59,335 nt of DNA from Myxococcales bacterium. GTDB taxonomy: Bacteria > Myxococcota_A > Polyangia > Palsa-1104. The stretch is from positions 1 through 59,335 of the forward strand of contig JAQBQH010000044.1 in NCBI GenBank assembly GCA_028287105.1, given 5' to 3'. A program made the translations under genes and the position numbers. This document shows positions 1-7,249 of the stretch, piece after piece; the first letter of the stretch is position 1, and every line of letters starts with the position of its first letter. The notes under the pieces were generated by a model, which saw only the letters and a list, made by a program, of their open reading frames with translations, was not told where the DNA came from and did no database searches.

Positions 1-504
1 CCGCTGTGGTGGGATGGTGCGCGCGGCGGGCCGAGCTTTCGTCGCGCACCGCAGGCGCCCTACCGGCTCGACGCGGCCGACGTCTCGCGCCCGGGTGGCG
101 GCGCCGTCGTCGAGGTTCCGGCCAGCGCCGGATTCGTCGGACGCCTGAGCGCCACGCTCGAGTGCGCCACTCGCCTGCTCCCGGCGGCGCCGGGTCTGCG
201 TCGCGTGCTGGTGCGTCTCGGCCTGTGTGCGCTGCAGCCGGAAGCCTATTCGCTCGACGCGATGCGCGCGCTGGTCGACGAGCACGTTGCGCGCGGCATG
301 CCGGTCCTCAACATCACGTTCCATTCGAGCGCGCTGTTACCCGGGGCAACACCCTTCGTGCGGGACGTGCGCGCGCTCCACGCGTTCATGGCGCGGCTCG
401 AAGGTATCTTGGAGCACGCGCTCGGTCGTCATCAGGCGATCGCGCTCGCGCTGTCCGACGTACCTGCCCATCTCGGCGACGCGCTCTTGCCGCGCGCGCG
501 CTAG
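1..504 (+). CDS. Polysaccharide deacetylase-like protein, C-terminal part (5' truncated)
   Basis: The reading frame is open from base 1 and stops at 502-504, so only the last 167 residues are present. The segment with HSS...PG followed by F.RD and an L-x-x-x-L-E helix resembles the C-terminal region of WalW-type polysaccharide deacetylases found in exopolysaccharide loci. The catalytic NodB motifs would lie upstream of the window, so activity cannot be judged. It points the same way as the polysaccharide genes that follow. Family assignment is from recalled motif similarity and is moderate; that it is the end of a real gene is likely from its codon use and position. Confidence 0.6.
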   Translation, partial: PLWWDGARGGPSFRRAPQAPYRLDAADVSRPGGGAVVEVPASAGFVGRLSATLECATRLLPAAPGLRRVLVRLGLCALQPEAYSLDAMRALVDEHVARGMPVLNITFHSSALLPGATPFVRDVRALHAFMARLEGILEHALGRHQAIALALSDVPAHLGDALLPRAR

Positions 505-560
505 CTCCCGCGCGATCTCCGCACTCCGACACGAATACTGGCGCGACCTGACAAAAGTAT

Positions 561-589
561 TTGCACGCGCCGACTCCGGCGTTCATAGC
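561..589 (+). promoter_or_regulatory. Possible sigma-70-type promoter
   Basis: TTGCAC at 561-566 and CATAGC at 584-589 are separated by 17 bases in the otherwise featureless 134-base gap before the lipoprotein gene. The -10 match is weak, so this is only a candidate. Confidence 0.25.
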
Positions 590-638
590 ACCTGCCCGTC
601 CGTAGAGCGCCCGAGCGCTCGACTCACAAGGAGGCAGC

Positions 639-2072
639 GTGCACCGGAGCTACATTCTCTTTCTCTCGATCACCGCACTCGTTTCTTCCGCCTGCAGCAA
701 CAACGGCATTGCCCCCAACGCGACAGCGCCCAATACTCCATCGAACGGCACGGGCGGAAACGGCGATGGCACCAGCACTGGCGTTGGCGATCCTAATCTC
801 CTCGATGCCGGCCGGCACCGCCACGATCTCGGCCTCGTCCACGACCTCAGCACCGGCGGCGGCGCGCCCGACCTCGCCACGGGCGGCGGCGGTACGGGCG
901 GCGGCGGCGGTACGGGCGGCGGCGGCGGCACGGGCGGCGGCGGCGGTACGGGGCCGTCATCGCCCTTTATCGATACGGCGAACGCGATCCACGCATTCTT
1001 GACGTTCGACTACCGGCTCGCCGTCACGCAGATTCCGCAGATCGCGTCGCGCACCGACTTCGTCTGGGGCTCGGGCTGGCCGGCGGAATGGCACGCCGCA
1101 AATCCCAAAACCTACGTCAGCTTCTATCTCACCTGGAACCAGGACACGACCGGCCAGCCCCTCTCGTGGTGGAAGGCGAACCATCCCGACTGGGTCCTAT
1201 ACCAGTGCGACCAGCAGACGCCGGCGCTGGTGTCGGGCTATCCGCAGATGATCCTCGACATCTCGAACCCGGCGGTGCAAGCCTGGCAGCTCGCCCAGGT
1301 CAAGACCGCAGCCGCGAAGGGATATGACGGCATCGGCTTCGACCTCTACGCGCTCGACAACCACCGCAGCGCCTGCGGCATCTTCCGCAATGGCCAGTGG
1401 GTGCAGCTCTACAACGGCACCCGCAGCGACGCGAAGTACACGGCCGACGCGCTGAGCTGGTTGAAGAACATGTACACGGCGATGCACGCGCTGCCGAAGC
1501 CGATGGGGGTCATCCCCAACTACGCCCTCGATCGCGCCGCCAGTGACCCGCTGATCGCGCAGGTCATCGCCAACGTCGACGCCGTCCTCGACGAGTACGC
1601 CACGGGCAACGACGGCAGCTACGTGACCGACAGCTCGTGGCTTCAGCGCATGCAATTCGTCACGAACCTGCAGCGCGCAGGCAAGGCCTACTTCGCATTG
1701 AGCGGCTTTTCGACACTCGATACCAACGCGATTCAGTGGGCGCTCGCTTCGTACCTCATGACCAAGGAGAACCACGCCGCCCTCTACGTCGCCCAGGTCT
1801 CCGGCGGGACCTACGGCTCGGACGCGTGGCGCAACGAGTACTCGGCGGCGGTCGGTGCGGCCTGCGGCGCGATGAGCCAGTCGGGCAGCGTCTACGTGCG
1901 GCCGTTCGCCCGCGGGTTGGCGGTCGTCAATCCCAGCTCATCGAAGAGCGCGCAGTACGCGCTTCCCGCGGGCACATACACCGACCTCTACGGCAAGGCC
2001 GTGAGCGGCTCGGTGACGCTGGCCCCGCACAGTGGCATCGTGCTGCTCGTCGCCGGCGCGCCGCGCTGCTGA
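639..2072 (+). CDS. Lipoprotein with TIM-barrel glycoside-hydrolase-like domain
   Basis: Codes for 477 residues. The GTG start at 639 is chosen because AAGGAGG lies at 628-634 and the first residues form a lipoprotein signal ending in SSAC, so the mature protein should be lipidated at Cys19. Residues about 20-105 are a low-complexity spacer with DL-rich and Gly-rich stretches. The rest resembles hypothetical glycosyl-hydrolase (GHL15-like) TIM barrels: WYxSFY-type strands, a GYDGIGFD strand end with acidic residues, and VDAVLDEYA near the barrel end. It probably acts outside the cytoplasm on the polysaccharide made by the locus; that role is inferred from neighbours. The substrate is unknown. 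Confidence 0.7.
   Translation: MHRSYILFLSITALVSSACSNNGIAPNATAPNTPSNGTGGNGDGTSTGVGDPNLLDAGRHRHDLGLVHDLSTGGGAPDLATGGGGTGGGGGTGGGGGTGGGGGTGPSSPFIDTANAIHAFLTFDYRLAVTQIPQIASRTDFVWGSGWPAEWHAANPKTYVSFYLTWNQDTTGQPLSWWKANHPDWVLYQCDQQTPALVSGYPQMILDISNPAVQAWQLAQVKTAAAKGYDGIGFDLYALDNHRSACGIFRNGQWVQLYNGTRSDAKYTADALSWLKNMYTAMHALPKPMGVIPNYALDRAASDPLIAQVIANVDAVLDEYATGNDGSYVTDSSWLQRMQFVTNLQRAGKAYFALSGFSTLDTNAIQWALASYLMTKENHAALYVAQVSGGTYGSDAWRNEYSAAVGAACGAMSQSGSVYVRPFARGLAVVNPSSSKSAQYALPAGTYTDLYGKAVSGSVTLAPHSGIVLLVAGAPRC
881..949 (+). repeat. In-frame tandem repeat encoding Gly-rich linker
   Basis: One 15-base unit (881-895) is followed by three 18-base units (896-913, 914-931, 932-949) of the form GGGCGG...TAC or CAC, encoding repeats of five glycines plus Thr. 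Units are multiples of three, so copy-number change would lengthen or shorten the spacer of the lipoprotein without a frameshift. Confidence 0.9.
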
Positions 2073-2095
2073 TCGGCTCAGGAGCTCCCTGATTT

Positions 2096-2133
2096 CCCCT
2101 CCGCCGTCCGTGCCTATCACGGCGGCGGAGGGG
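2096..2133 (+). promoter_or_regulatory. Long perfect hairpin overlapping the ribosome-binding site of the GT2 gene
   Basis: CCCCTCCGCCG (2096-2106) pairs fully with CGGCGGAGGGG (2123-2133). Inside it CCGTG (2108-2112) pairs with CACGG (2118-2122), leaving one bulged T (2107) and a five-base loop CCTAT. That is 16 GC-rich base pairs. The 3' arm is the GGAGGGG ribosome-binding site for the ATG at 2138. There is no T-tract after it, so translational masking or transcript processing is more likely than an intrinsic terminator. Confidence 0.7.
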
Positions 2134-2137
2134 GAAC

Positions 2138-3205
2138 ATGAGCGAGCTGGCAGTCTCGGCCGATCCGGCAATGCTGCCGACGGTCTCGGTGGTGATGCCC
2201 TGCCTCGACGAGGCGCCGCACATCGAGGCGGCGCTCACCTCGCTCCTCGACGACAGCTATCCATCCGATCGCCTCGAGTGTCTCGTCGTCGACGGCCTGT
2301 CGCGTGACGGCACGCGCGAGATCGTCGCCGCCTTCGCCGCGCGCGATCGGCGCGTCCGACTCGTCGACAATCCGCGCCGCATCACCCCGAGCGCGCTCAA
2401 CGTGGGCATCGTCGCAGCGCGCGGCGAGGTGCTCATTCGCGTCGATGCGCATAGCCGCTATCCGCCGGGCTACATCGCCTGCCTGGTACGGGCGCTCATG
2501 GCGACCGGCGCCGACCTGGTTGGATGCGCCGAGAAGGAGACCTGCGCCTCGACGGGCGTGATGGCGCGGGTGATCGCCCTGTCGCTCGGCGGCGCGTTTG
2601 CCACCGCCAGCCCGTTCCGCTATCGCAGCACCTCGGGAAGCGCCGATACGGTGCCGTTCGGCTGCTGGCGACGCGCGACGTTCGATCGCGTCGGCCTCTT
2701 CGACGAGCGCCTCGTGCGCAACCAGGATTACGAGCACGCGTGCCGCCTGCGCCGCGCCGGCGGCCGGGTCTACCTTTTAGCCGAGCCGCGCTACGAGTAC
2801 GTCGCGCGCTCGCGGCTGCGCGACCTGTACCGCCACGCCGCCGAGACCGGCAAGTGGAACGCATTCATGCAATGGCTCCACCCGTACACGTTTCGCTGGC
2901 GCCACTTCTTGCCGGGACTGTTCACCCTCGGCGTTCTCTTCTGTCTCTTCCTGGCGCTCGGCGGTCTCGTCATCGGGCGAGGATGGATGCCGGCCGTCGC
3001 CGCCGGCCTGCTCGCGCCGTACGCGCTCGCGAACGGGGCCAGCGCGCTTTGGCAGACGGGGCGCGCGCGCAGGCTTCATCTGGCGCCGCTCGTCGCCTGC
3101 ATCGTCTTCGGACATCACTTCGTGTACGGCTGGGGCATCTGCACGGGATGGTTCCTCGTCGCGACCGGCGAATACGAGCGCCATCTCGGCGGAGGCGGGT
3201 CATGA
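2138..3205 (+). CDS. ExoA-like family 2 glycosyltransferase with C-terminal membrane segments
   Basis: Codes for 355 residues. The N-terminal GT-A fold is clear: VSVVMPCLDEA, then VVDGLSRDGT, then IRVDAHSRYP carrying the metal-binding Asp, and a later NQDYE acceptor-side motif. Three hydrophobic segments follow from about residue 255 to 340. The arrangement matches ExoA-type inner-membrane glycosyltransferases that add sugars to lipid-linked repeat units on the cytoplasmic face. The ATG sits just after the hairpin described at 2096-2133. The stop overlaps the next gene's start (ATGA), so translation of the two is probably coupled. Donor and acceptor sugars cannot be told. Confidence 0.85.
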   Translation: MSELAVSADPAMLPTVSVVMPCLDEAPHIEAALTSLLDDSYPSDRLECLVVDGLSRDGTREIVAAFAARDRRVRLVDNPRRITPSALNVGIVAARGEVLIRVDAHSRYPPGYIACLVRALMATGADLVGCAEKETCASTGVMARVIALSLGGAFATASPFRYRSTSGSADTVPFGCWRRATFDRVGLFDERLVRNQDYEHACRLRRAGGRVYLLAEPRYEYVARSRLRDLYRHAAETGKWNAFMQWLHPYTFRWRHFLPGLFTLGVLFCLFLALGGLVIGRGWMPAVAAGLLAPYALANGASALWQTGRARRLHLAPLVACIVFGHHFVYGWGICTGWFLVATGEYERHLGGGGS

Positions 3206-4362
3206 GCGCCGCCGTGGCGCGCTTCCGGGCGGCGCTCATGCAGCAGCTCGGCCCCGGCGTGTCGGTGAGCCTCTTTTGGAAGGGACGAGTCGCGCTGCAC
3301 GCGATCTTGCGCGCGCTCGGCGTCGGGCCGGGCGACGAGGTGGTGCTCCCCGGCTTCACCTGCGTGGTGGTGCCGAACGCGGTCCTCTACACCGGCGCCC
3401 GGCCGGTCTACGCCGACATCGATGCCGCGACCTACACGCTCGATGTGGCCGGCGTCGAGCGCTGTCTGTCGCCGCGGACCCGGGTGATCCTCGCGCAGAA
3501 CACCTTCGGGCACCCACCCGATCTCGATCCGCTGCTCGCCCTCGCGCGGGCGCGCGGCATCCACGTCGTCGAGGACTGCGCGCACGGCTTCGGCGCGCGC
3601 TATCGCGGCCGTCCCGCCGGGACCACCGCCGATGCCGCGTTCTTCTCGGGGCAGTGGTCGAAGCCAATCTGTACCGGGCTCGGCGGCATCGCGGTCACGC
3701 GCGACCCCGCGCTAGCGGCGCGCCTGCAGGAGCTCGAGACGACCGCGCTCGCCCCTGGCCGCGCCGAGCGTCGCATGCTGCACGCGCTGTGGTGGGCGCG
3801 CCACTTCTTGCTCACGCCCGAGCGGTACGTGCGGGCGCAGGCGCTGTATCGCGCGCTCGGCCGCTGCGGGCTCGTCGTGGGCTCCTCGCGAGCGGAAGAG
3901 CTCTTGGCGCCCGTCGAGCCGCGCGGGTTTCACAAACGCCTCTCGCCGGAGCAGGCGGCGCGCGGCGTCGACGAGCTGGCGGCGCTGCCGAAGCGTCTCC
4001 GCCACCGGACGCGCGTCGCCACGTGGTGGCGGACGGCGCTGCGCGCGCGCGGCTTCGCGATCGCAGATCCGCCCGCGTGGGCGACGCACGGCTGGCTGCG
4101 TCTGCCGATCGAGGTGACGGACAAAGCGGCGCTGCTCGACCGTGCGGCCGCGCACCGCCTCGAGCTTGGCGATTGGTTCGGGTCGCCGCTTCATCCTGTC
4201 ACGCACAGTCTGTCGAGCTGGGGCTACCCTGCGGGGAGTTGCCCGGTGGCCGAGGCGGCGTGCCGGCGGATCGTGAACCTGCCGACGCACGAGCGGATCG
4301 ACGAAGCCTACGTCGAGCGAGCCGTGATGACACTGAAGCCGCAACCGTCGCGACGGGAGTAG
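3202..4362 (+). CDS. DegT/DnrJ/EryC1-family PLP aminotransferase
   Basis: Codes for 386 residues. GDEVVLPGFTCVVVPNA, the HVVEDCAHGFGA loop that contacts PLP, and the SGQWSK segment with the candidate Schiff-base Lys154 identify the sugar aminotransferase fold. Such enzymes transfer an amino group to a keto-sugar nucleotide. The membrane dehydratase at 16763 could supply a 4-keto-6-deoxy substrate, which is inference. The second half is more divergent than in biosynthetic family members, so substrate is uncertain. The start at 3202 overlaps the upstream stop by four bases. Confidence 0.8.
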   Translation: MSAAVARFRAALMQQLGPGVSVSLFWKGRVALHAILRALGVGPGDEVVLPGFTCVVVPNAVLYTGARPVYADIDAATYTLDVAGVERCLSPRTRVILAQNTFGHPPDLDPLLALARARGIHVVEDCAHGFGARYRGRPAGTTADAAFFSGQWSKPICTGLGGIAVTRDPALAARLQELETTALAPGRAERRMLHALWWARHFLLTPERYVRAQALYRALGRCGLVVGSSRAEELLAPVEPRGFHKRLSPEQAARGVDELAALPKRLRHRTRVATWWRTALRARGFAIADPPAWATHGWLRLPIEVTDKAALLDRAAAHRLELGDWFGSPLHPVTHSLSSWGYPAGSCPVAEAACRRIVNLPTHERIDEAYVERAVMTLKPQPSRRE

Positions 4363-4417
4363 CCGCACGCGGCCGGCTGCTTACGATGGGCCCGGCTTCG
4401 AACAAGGGAGGTGCGTC

Positions 4418-5326
4418 GTGTCCATCACCACCGACGTCGACCATTGGGCACCTTGGACCCTCGACGAATACGCGCGCCGCTTGATCGTGCGCCGGTTCCC
4501 GGTTCACCGGCACGACGGAGTCTGGTGGCAGCAGGTCAAGCCACAGTTCTGTTGGCCGCTCGATCTGTTGGCCTGCATCCCCGAGTCCGGTGTCGCACCG
4601 GCAGCGCACTGCTCGCTCTTCGGATATCAGTTCGTGGTCGCAACGCAGACGGGGGCGACCTCTTACATGAACCCGATGGTGTGCGGCGACGTCGCGACCT
4701 ACGGCCTCGAGCGCATGGAGGGAACCCGCCGCAACGTCGTCCGACGAGGCCTGCGCAGCGTCGAGGTGCGCCCGCTGACCCGCGACGAGCTGGCGCGCGA
4801 CGGCTGGCAGATCAAAGTGGAGTTCAATCGACGCACCGGTTGGGGTCGGCCGCTGGCGCGAGAAAAGTGGCAGGCCGGCGTCGATCGACAATTTCAGGAG
4901 CCGGTCATCGATCACTCGCTGGGCGCGTTCCTCGGCGGTCGTCTGGTCTCGTTCATGACCTGGTATGGCGCCGAGCGCACCGCACACCTGACGCATATCG
5001 CGGCCAGCGATGAAGCGCTTCGTTGTAGCGCCAACGACGCGCTGTTGTACTTCTGGATGTGCGGCGTGCGTGACTCGGGCTTCTACGATCGCGCAGGCTA
5101 CAGCGTGCGCTCGCTGAAGCCCTCGCTCGACCTGTTCAAGGATTCGCATCTGTTCCGCATGCAGTCGCTGCCGGCGCGACTGCATCTGAATCCGCTGGCG
5201 CGCCATTTTCTACGCGCGTCGAGGCCGGCGGCGCTGGAGCGGCTGGCGGGCCTCTCGAGCCAGGGCACGCGCGATTGGCTGAAAATGGGCAAGCCGCCCC
5301 GCCCGTCGGCGCAACCTCATCCCTGA
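4418..5326 (+). CDS. FemAB/GNAT-like acyltransferase-fold protein
   Basis: Codes for 302 residues from a GTG start preceded by AAGGGAGG. The second half has the GNAT/FemAB layout: a strand ending LGAFLGGRLVSF, a turn with SxxA, a helix ALLYFWM and a C-terminal FK.S..F...LP segment. Proteins of this type sit in many polysaccharide loci, including exosortase-A-type loci, where they may transfer an acyl or aminoacyl group to a sugar. The exact donor is unknown. The last ten bases overlap the end of the convergent asparagine-synthetase-like gene. Fold assignment is from pattern only. Confidence 0.5.
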   Translation: MSITTDVDHWAPWTLDEYARRLIVRRFPVHRHDGVWWQQVKPQFCWPLDLLACIPESGVAPAAHCSLFGYQFVVATQTGATSYMNPMVCGDVATYGLERMEGTRRNVVRRGLRSVEVRPLTRDELARDGWQIKVEFNRRTGWGRPLAREKWQAGVDRQFQEPVIDHSLGAFLGGRLVSFMTWYGAERTAHLTHIAASDEALRCSANDALLYFWMCGVRDSGFYDRAGYSVRSLKPSLDLFKDSHLFRMQSLPARLHLNPLARHFLRASRPAALERLAGLSSQGTRDWLKMGKPPRPSAQPHP

Positions 5327-7149
5327 CGGCGCCAGAATCCCTGGTCGGGCCGCTGATCGAGCTCCCGACAGATGAGCTCCAGCGTCGCCACCCTCGGCAA
5401 CGCGACCTCGTCCGCCGGGGCGCCGTCGCGCCCCAACAGCGCCGCCAGCCCCTGCTCGCCGTAGAGGTCGCGGCTGAAGAGGGTGTCCGGATTCATGAGG
5501 GCGCGCAGCTCGGCGGTGACGTAGGGGACGCGCGGGCGCGGCCGCGGCACCTTGCGGAACGGCGCGAGCAGTCGCCCTGAGAAGAGCGCGCGATCGAGCT
5601 TGTCGCCCAGGTGCGCGGCGCGGAGCAGCGTCTGCTGCGCCTCGCGATGCAACGTCGCCACCGTCGGAGGCGCGGCGCTCGAGCCGTACTGCGTGCGGAA
5701 GGCGGCCGCCGCCGGGGAGAGGCGCGCGTGAACCGCACGGGCGAGCTGAGAGGTCAACTTGTGGACCCAGGGAATTTGCAGCGAGGCTTCGATGTACGAA
5801 ACCGCGTTCAACGGCGGAACGGTCGTCAGCAGCCCCGACAAGGCGCTCGAGTAGGCGGAGAAGTGTCCCGTCATCTTCCAGACGTGCACGCAGTCGAGCT
5901 GGGCCGTGGTGCGCGCGTCGGCGCCCTCGCGACAGAGCTCCTCGACGCGCCCCGCCAGACGGCGGCGGAACTGATCGAAGACCCCCGCGGGCAAGAGGCC
6001 CTCGCGCAAGCGGCCCTGCAGGAAGCGGTAGCGAACCGCGTTTTCGACGTTGGCGAGGCGCCGCCTGCCGATGCCAAAGAACTCCTGCCCCCAGGGGTGA
6101 TAGCGCGTCGTATCGTTGCCGCCGCCGGTGAAGTGCAGGCGATACGCGTTCGACAGCTGCGGGCGCGTCAGCAGCTGGTGGTAGCCCTCGGTGAAACAGA
6201 GCTCCCCCGCCGTGCGGTACACCAGCTCGCGGCGCATCTCGGGATCCACCGGACGGGTCCAGATCTCGCGCTGCACGAAGCGATGGATCGTGATTCCGAG
6301 CGCGTCCGCGATCTCCGACGCGACGCGTACCTCGATCTGGTCGCGATCGCCGTTGACCGTGACCGCCAGCGGCAGGCCGGCGGCGAGCGCCGCGCAGAGA
6401 ACCATTCGTGAGTCGTAGCCGCTCGTGAGATCGGCGACGATCGGAACGCCGACCGCCTTGTGTCGTCGCATGACCGCGCCGGCGCGCTCGGCCAGCACCT
6501 CGGCAGCTTCGGAGAAGCGCCACGGGCGCTCCTTCTGATAGGGCCGCCAGCGTCGCACGCGCCGCACGCCGCCACTGTCGATGAGCGCGCATTCGCCCAG
6601 GCCCAGTCGATTCGCCCCGGCATACAGCGACGACGGCGCGATCAACTGGCCGCGCACGAGGAGCTCGAGCGCGCCGGCGGGATCGAGGCCCAGCCCGAGA
6701 CAGCGGGCCAGCACCAGCCCGTTGGTCGCGATCACCACGCGCCCCGCCTTCTCGGCCCAGTGGAGGTTGTAGGTGCCCACGTGATCGTTGAGGGCCAGCC
6801 CCGTGCCCTGGCGCTCGTTCCAGGCGGCGAGCGCAAACGTCCCTTCGAAATCGCGCAGCCCGTCGAGGCCGCGCGAATGGAACGACTCGAACAGCCTGCG
6901 CGCGTCGACCGGACGATCTGTCGCGGGGTCGAACACGAGGCCCTTGCAGACGAGGAGGCCGCGCGCGTCGCAGTGAACGCGCGTCACACCGCCGGCATCG
7001 TCCGCCGCGACCAGCCGCGCTCGTTCCCCGTTCGTCACGCTCGTCCGCGCCTTGAGCGGACTTTCGAACAGCGCCGCGGCCCGCCGAGCGATCCCGCCAT
7101 CGTCGACGAGCGGCCCTCGCGGCGTGACCTGGAGCAAGAAGTCCGGCAT
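5317..7149 (-). CDS. Divergent asparagine-synthetase-like protein lacking the glutaminase Cys
   Basis: Codes for 610 residues from the ATG at 7147-7149; a longer frame reaches upstream but would run through the divergent neighbour. An N-terminal glutaminase-like half is followed by a synthetase half with VADLTSGYDSR, a variant of the ATP-binding SGGxDS loop, and FTGGGND later. The chain begins MPDFLL, so the N-terminal catalytic Cys of class II amidotransferases is absent. It therefore cannot use glutamine in the usual way and may take free ammonia or another amine, or make a different amide or adenylate. It diverges from a canonical paralogue at 7250, suggesting a dedicated sugar-amidating step in this polysaccharide locus. 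Confidence 0.8.
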   Translation of the reverse strand: MPDFLLQVTPRGPLVDDGGIARRAAALFESPLKARTSVTNGERARLVAADDAGGVTRVHCDARGLLVCKGLVFDPATDRPVDARRLFESFHSRGLDGLRDFEGTFALAAWNERQGTGLALNDHVGTYNLHWAEKAGRVVIATNGLVLARCLGLGLDPAGALELLVRGQLIAPSSLYAGANRLGLGECALIDSGGVRRVRRWRPYQKERPWRFSEAAEVLAERAGAVMRRHKAVGVPIVADLTSGYDSRMVLCAALAAGLPLAVTVNGDRDQIEVRVASEIADALGITIHRFVQREIWTRPVDPEMRRELVYRTAGELCFTEGYHQLLTRPQLSNAYRLHFTGGGNDTTRYHPWGQEFFGIGRRRLANVENAVRYRFLQGRLREGLLPAGVFDQFRRRLAGRVEELCREGADARTTAQLDCVHVWKMTGHFSAYSSALSGLLTTVPPLNAVSYIEASLQIPWVHKLTSQLARAVHARLSPAAAAFRTQYGSSAAPPTVATLHREAQQTLLRAAHLGDKLDRALFSGRLLAPFRKVPRPRPRVPYVTAELRALMNPDTLFSRDLYGEQGLAALLGRDGAPADEVALPRVATLELICRELDQRPDQGFWRRQG

Positions 7150-7156
7150 GACGCCG

Positions 7157-7197
7157 AACCTAGACAGCCGGCCGTCCCCGTCAAGGACGACTAGGTT
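7157..7197. repeat. Inverted repeat in the divergent promoter of the two asparagine-synthetase genes
   Basis: AACCTAG (7157-7163) and CTAGGTT (7191-7197) are perfect complements, with a nested GTCC/GGAC pair between them. The repeat starts eight bases from the start codon of the minus-strand gene, so it could be an operator or an RNA hairpin near that start. Confidence 0.4.
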
Positions 7198-7249
7198 GGG
7201 CAACCGATTGCAGAGCGCGCTGCCGCTGCCGATGGTCCTCCCAGCATCC

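Noticed and set aside
881-949. Short repeats as a CRISPR array
   Set aside because: Units are contiguous, have no spacers and lie in frame inside a coding region.
2096-2133. Hairpin as a simple intrinsic terminator
   Set aside because: It is followed by GAACATG rather than a T-tract, and its 3' arm is the next gene's ribosome-binding site.
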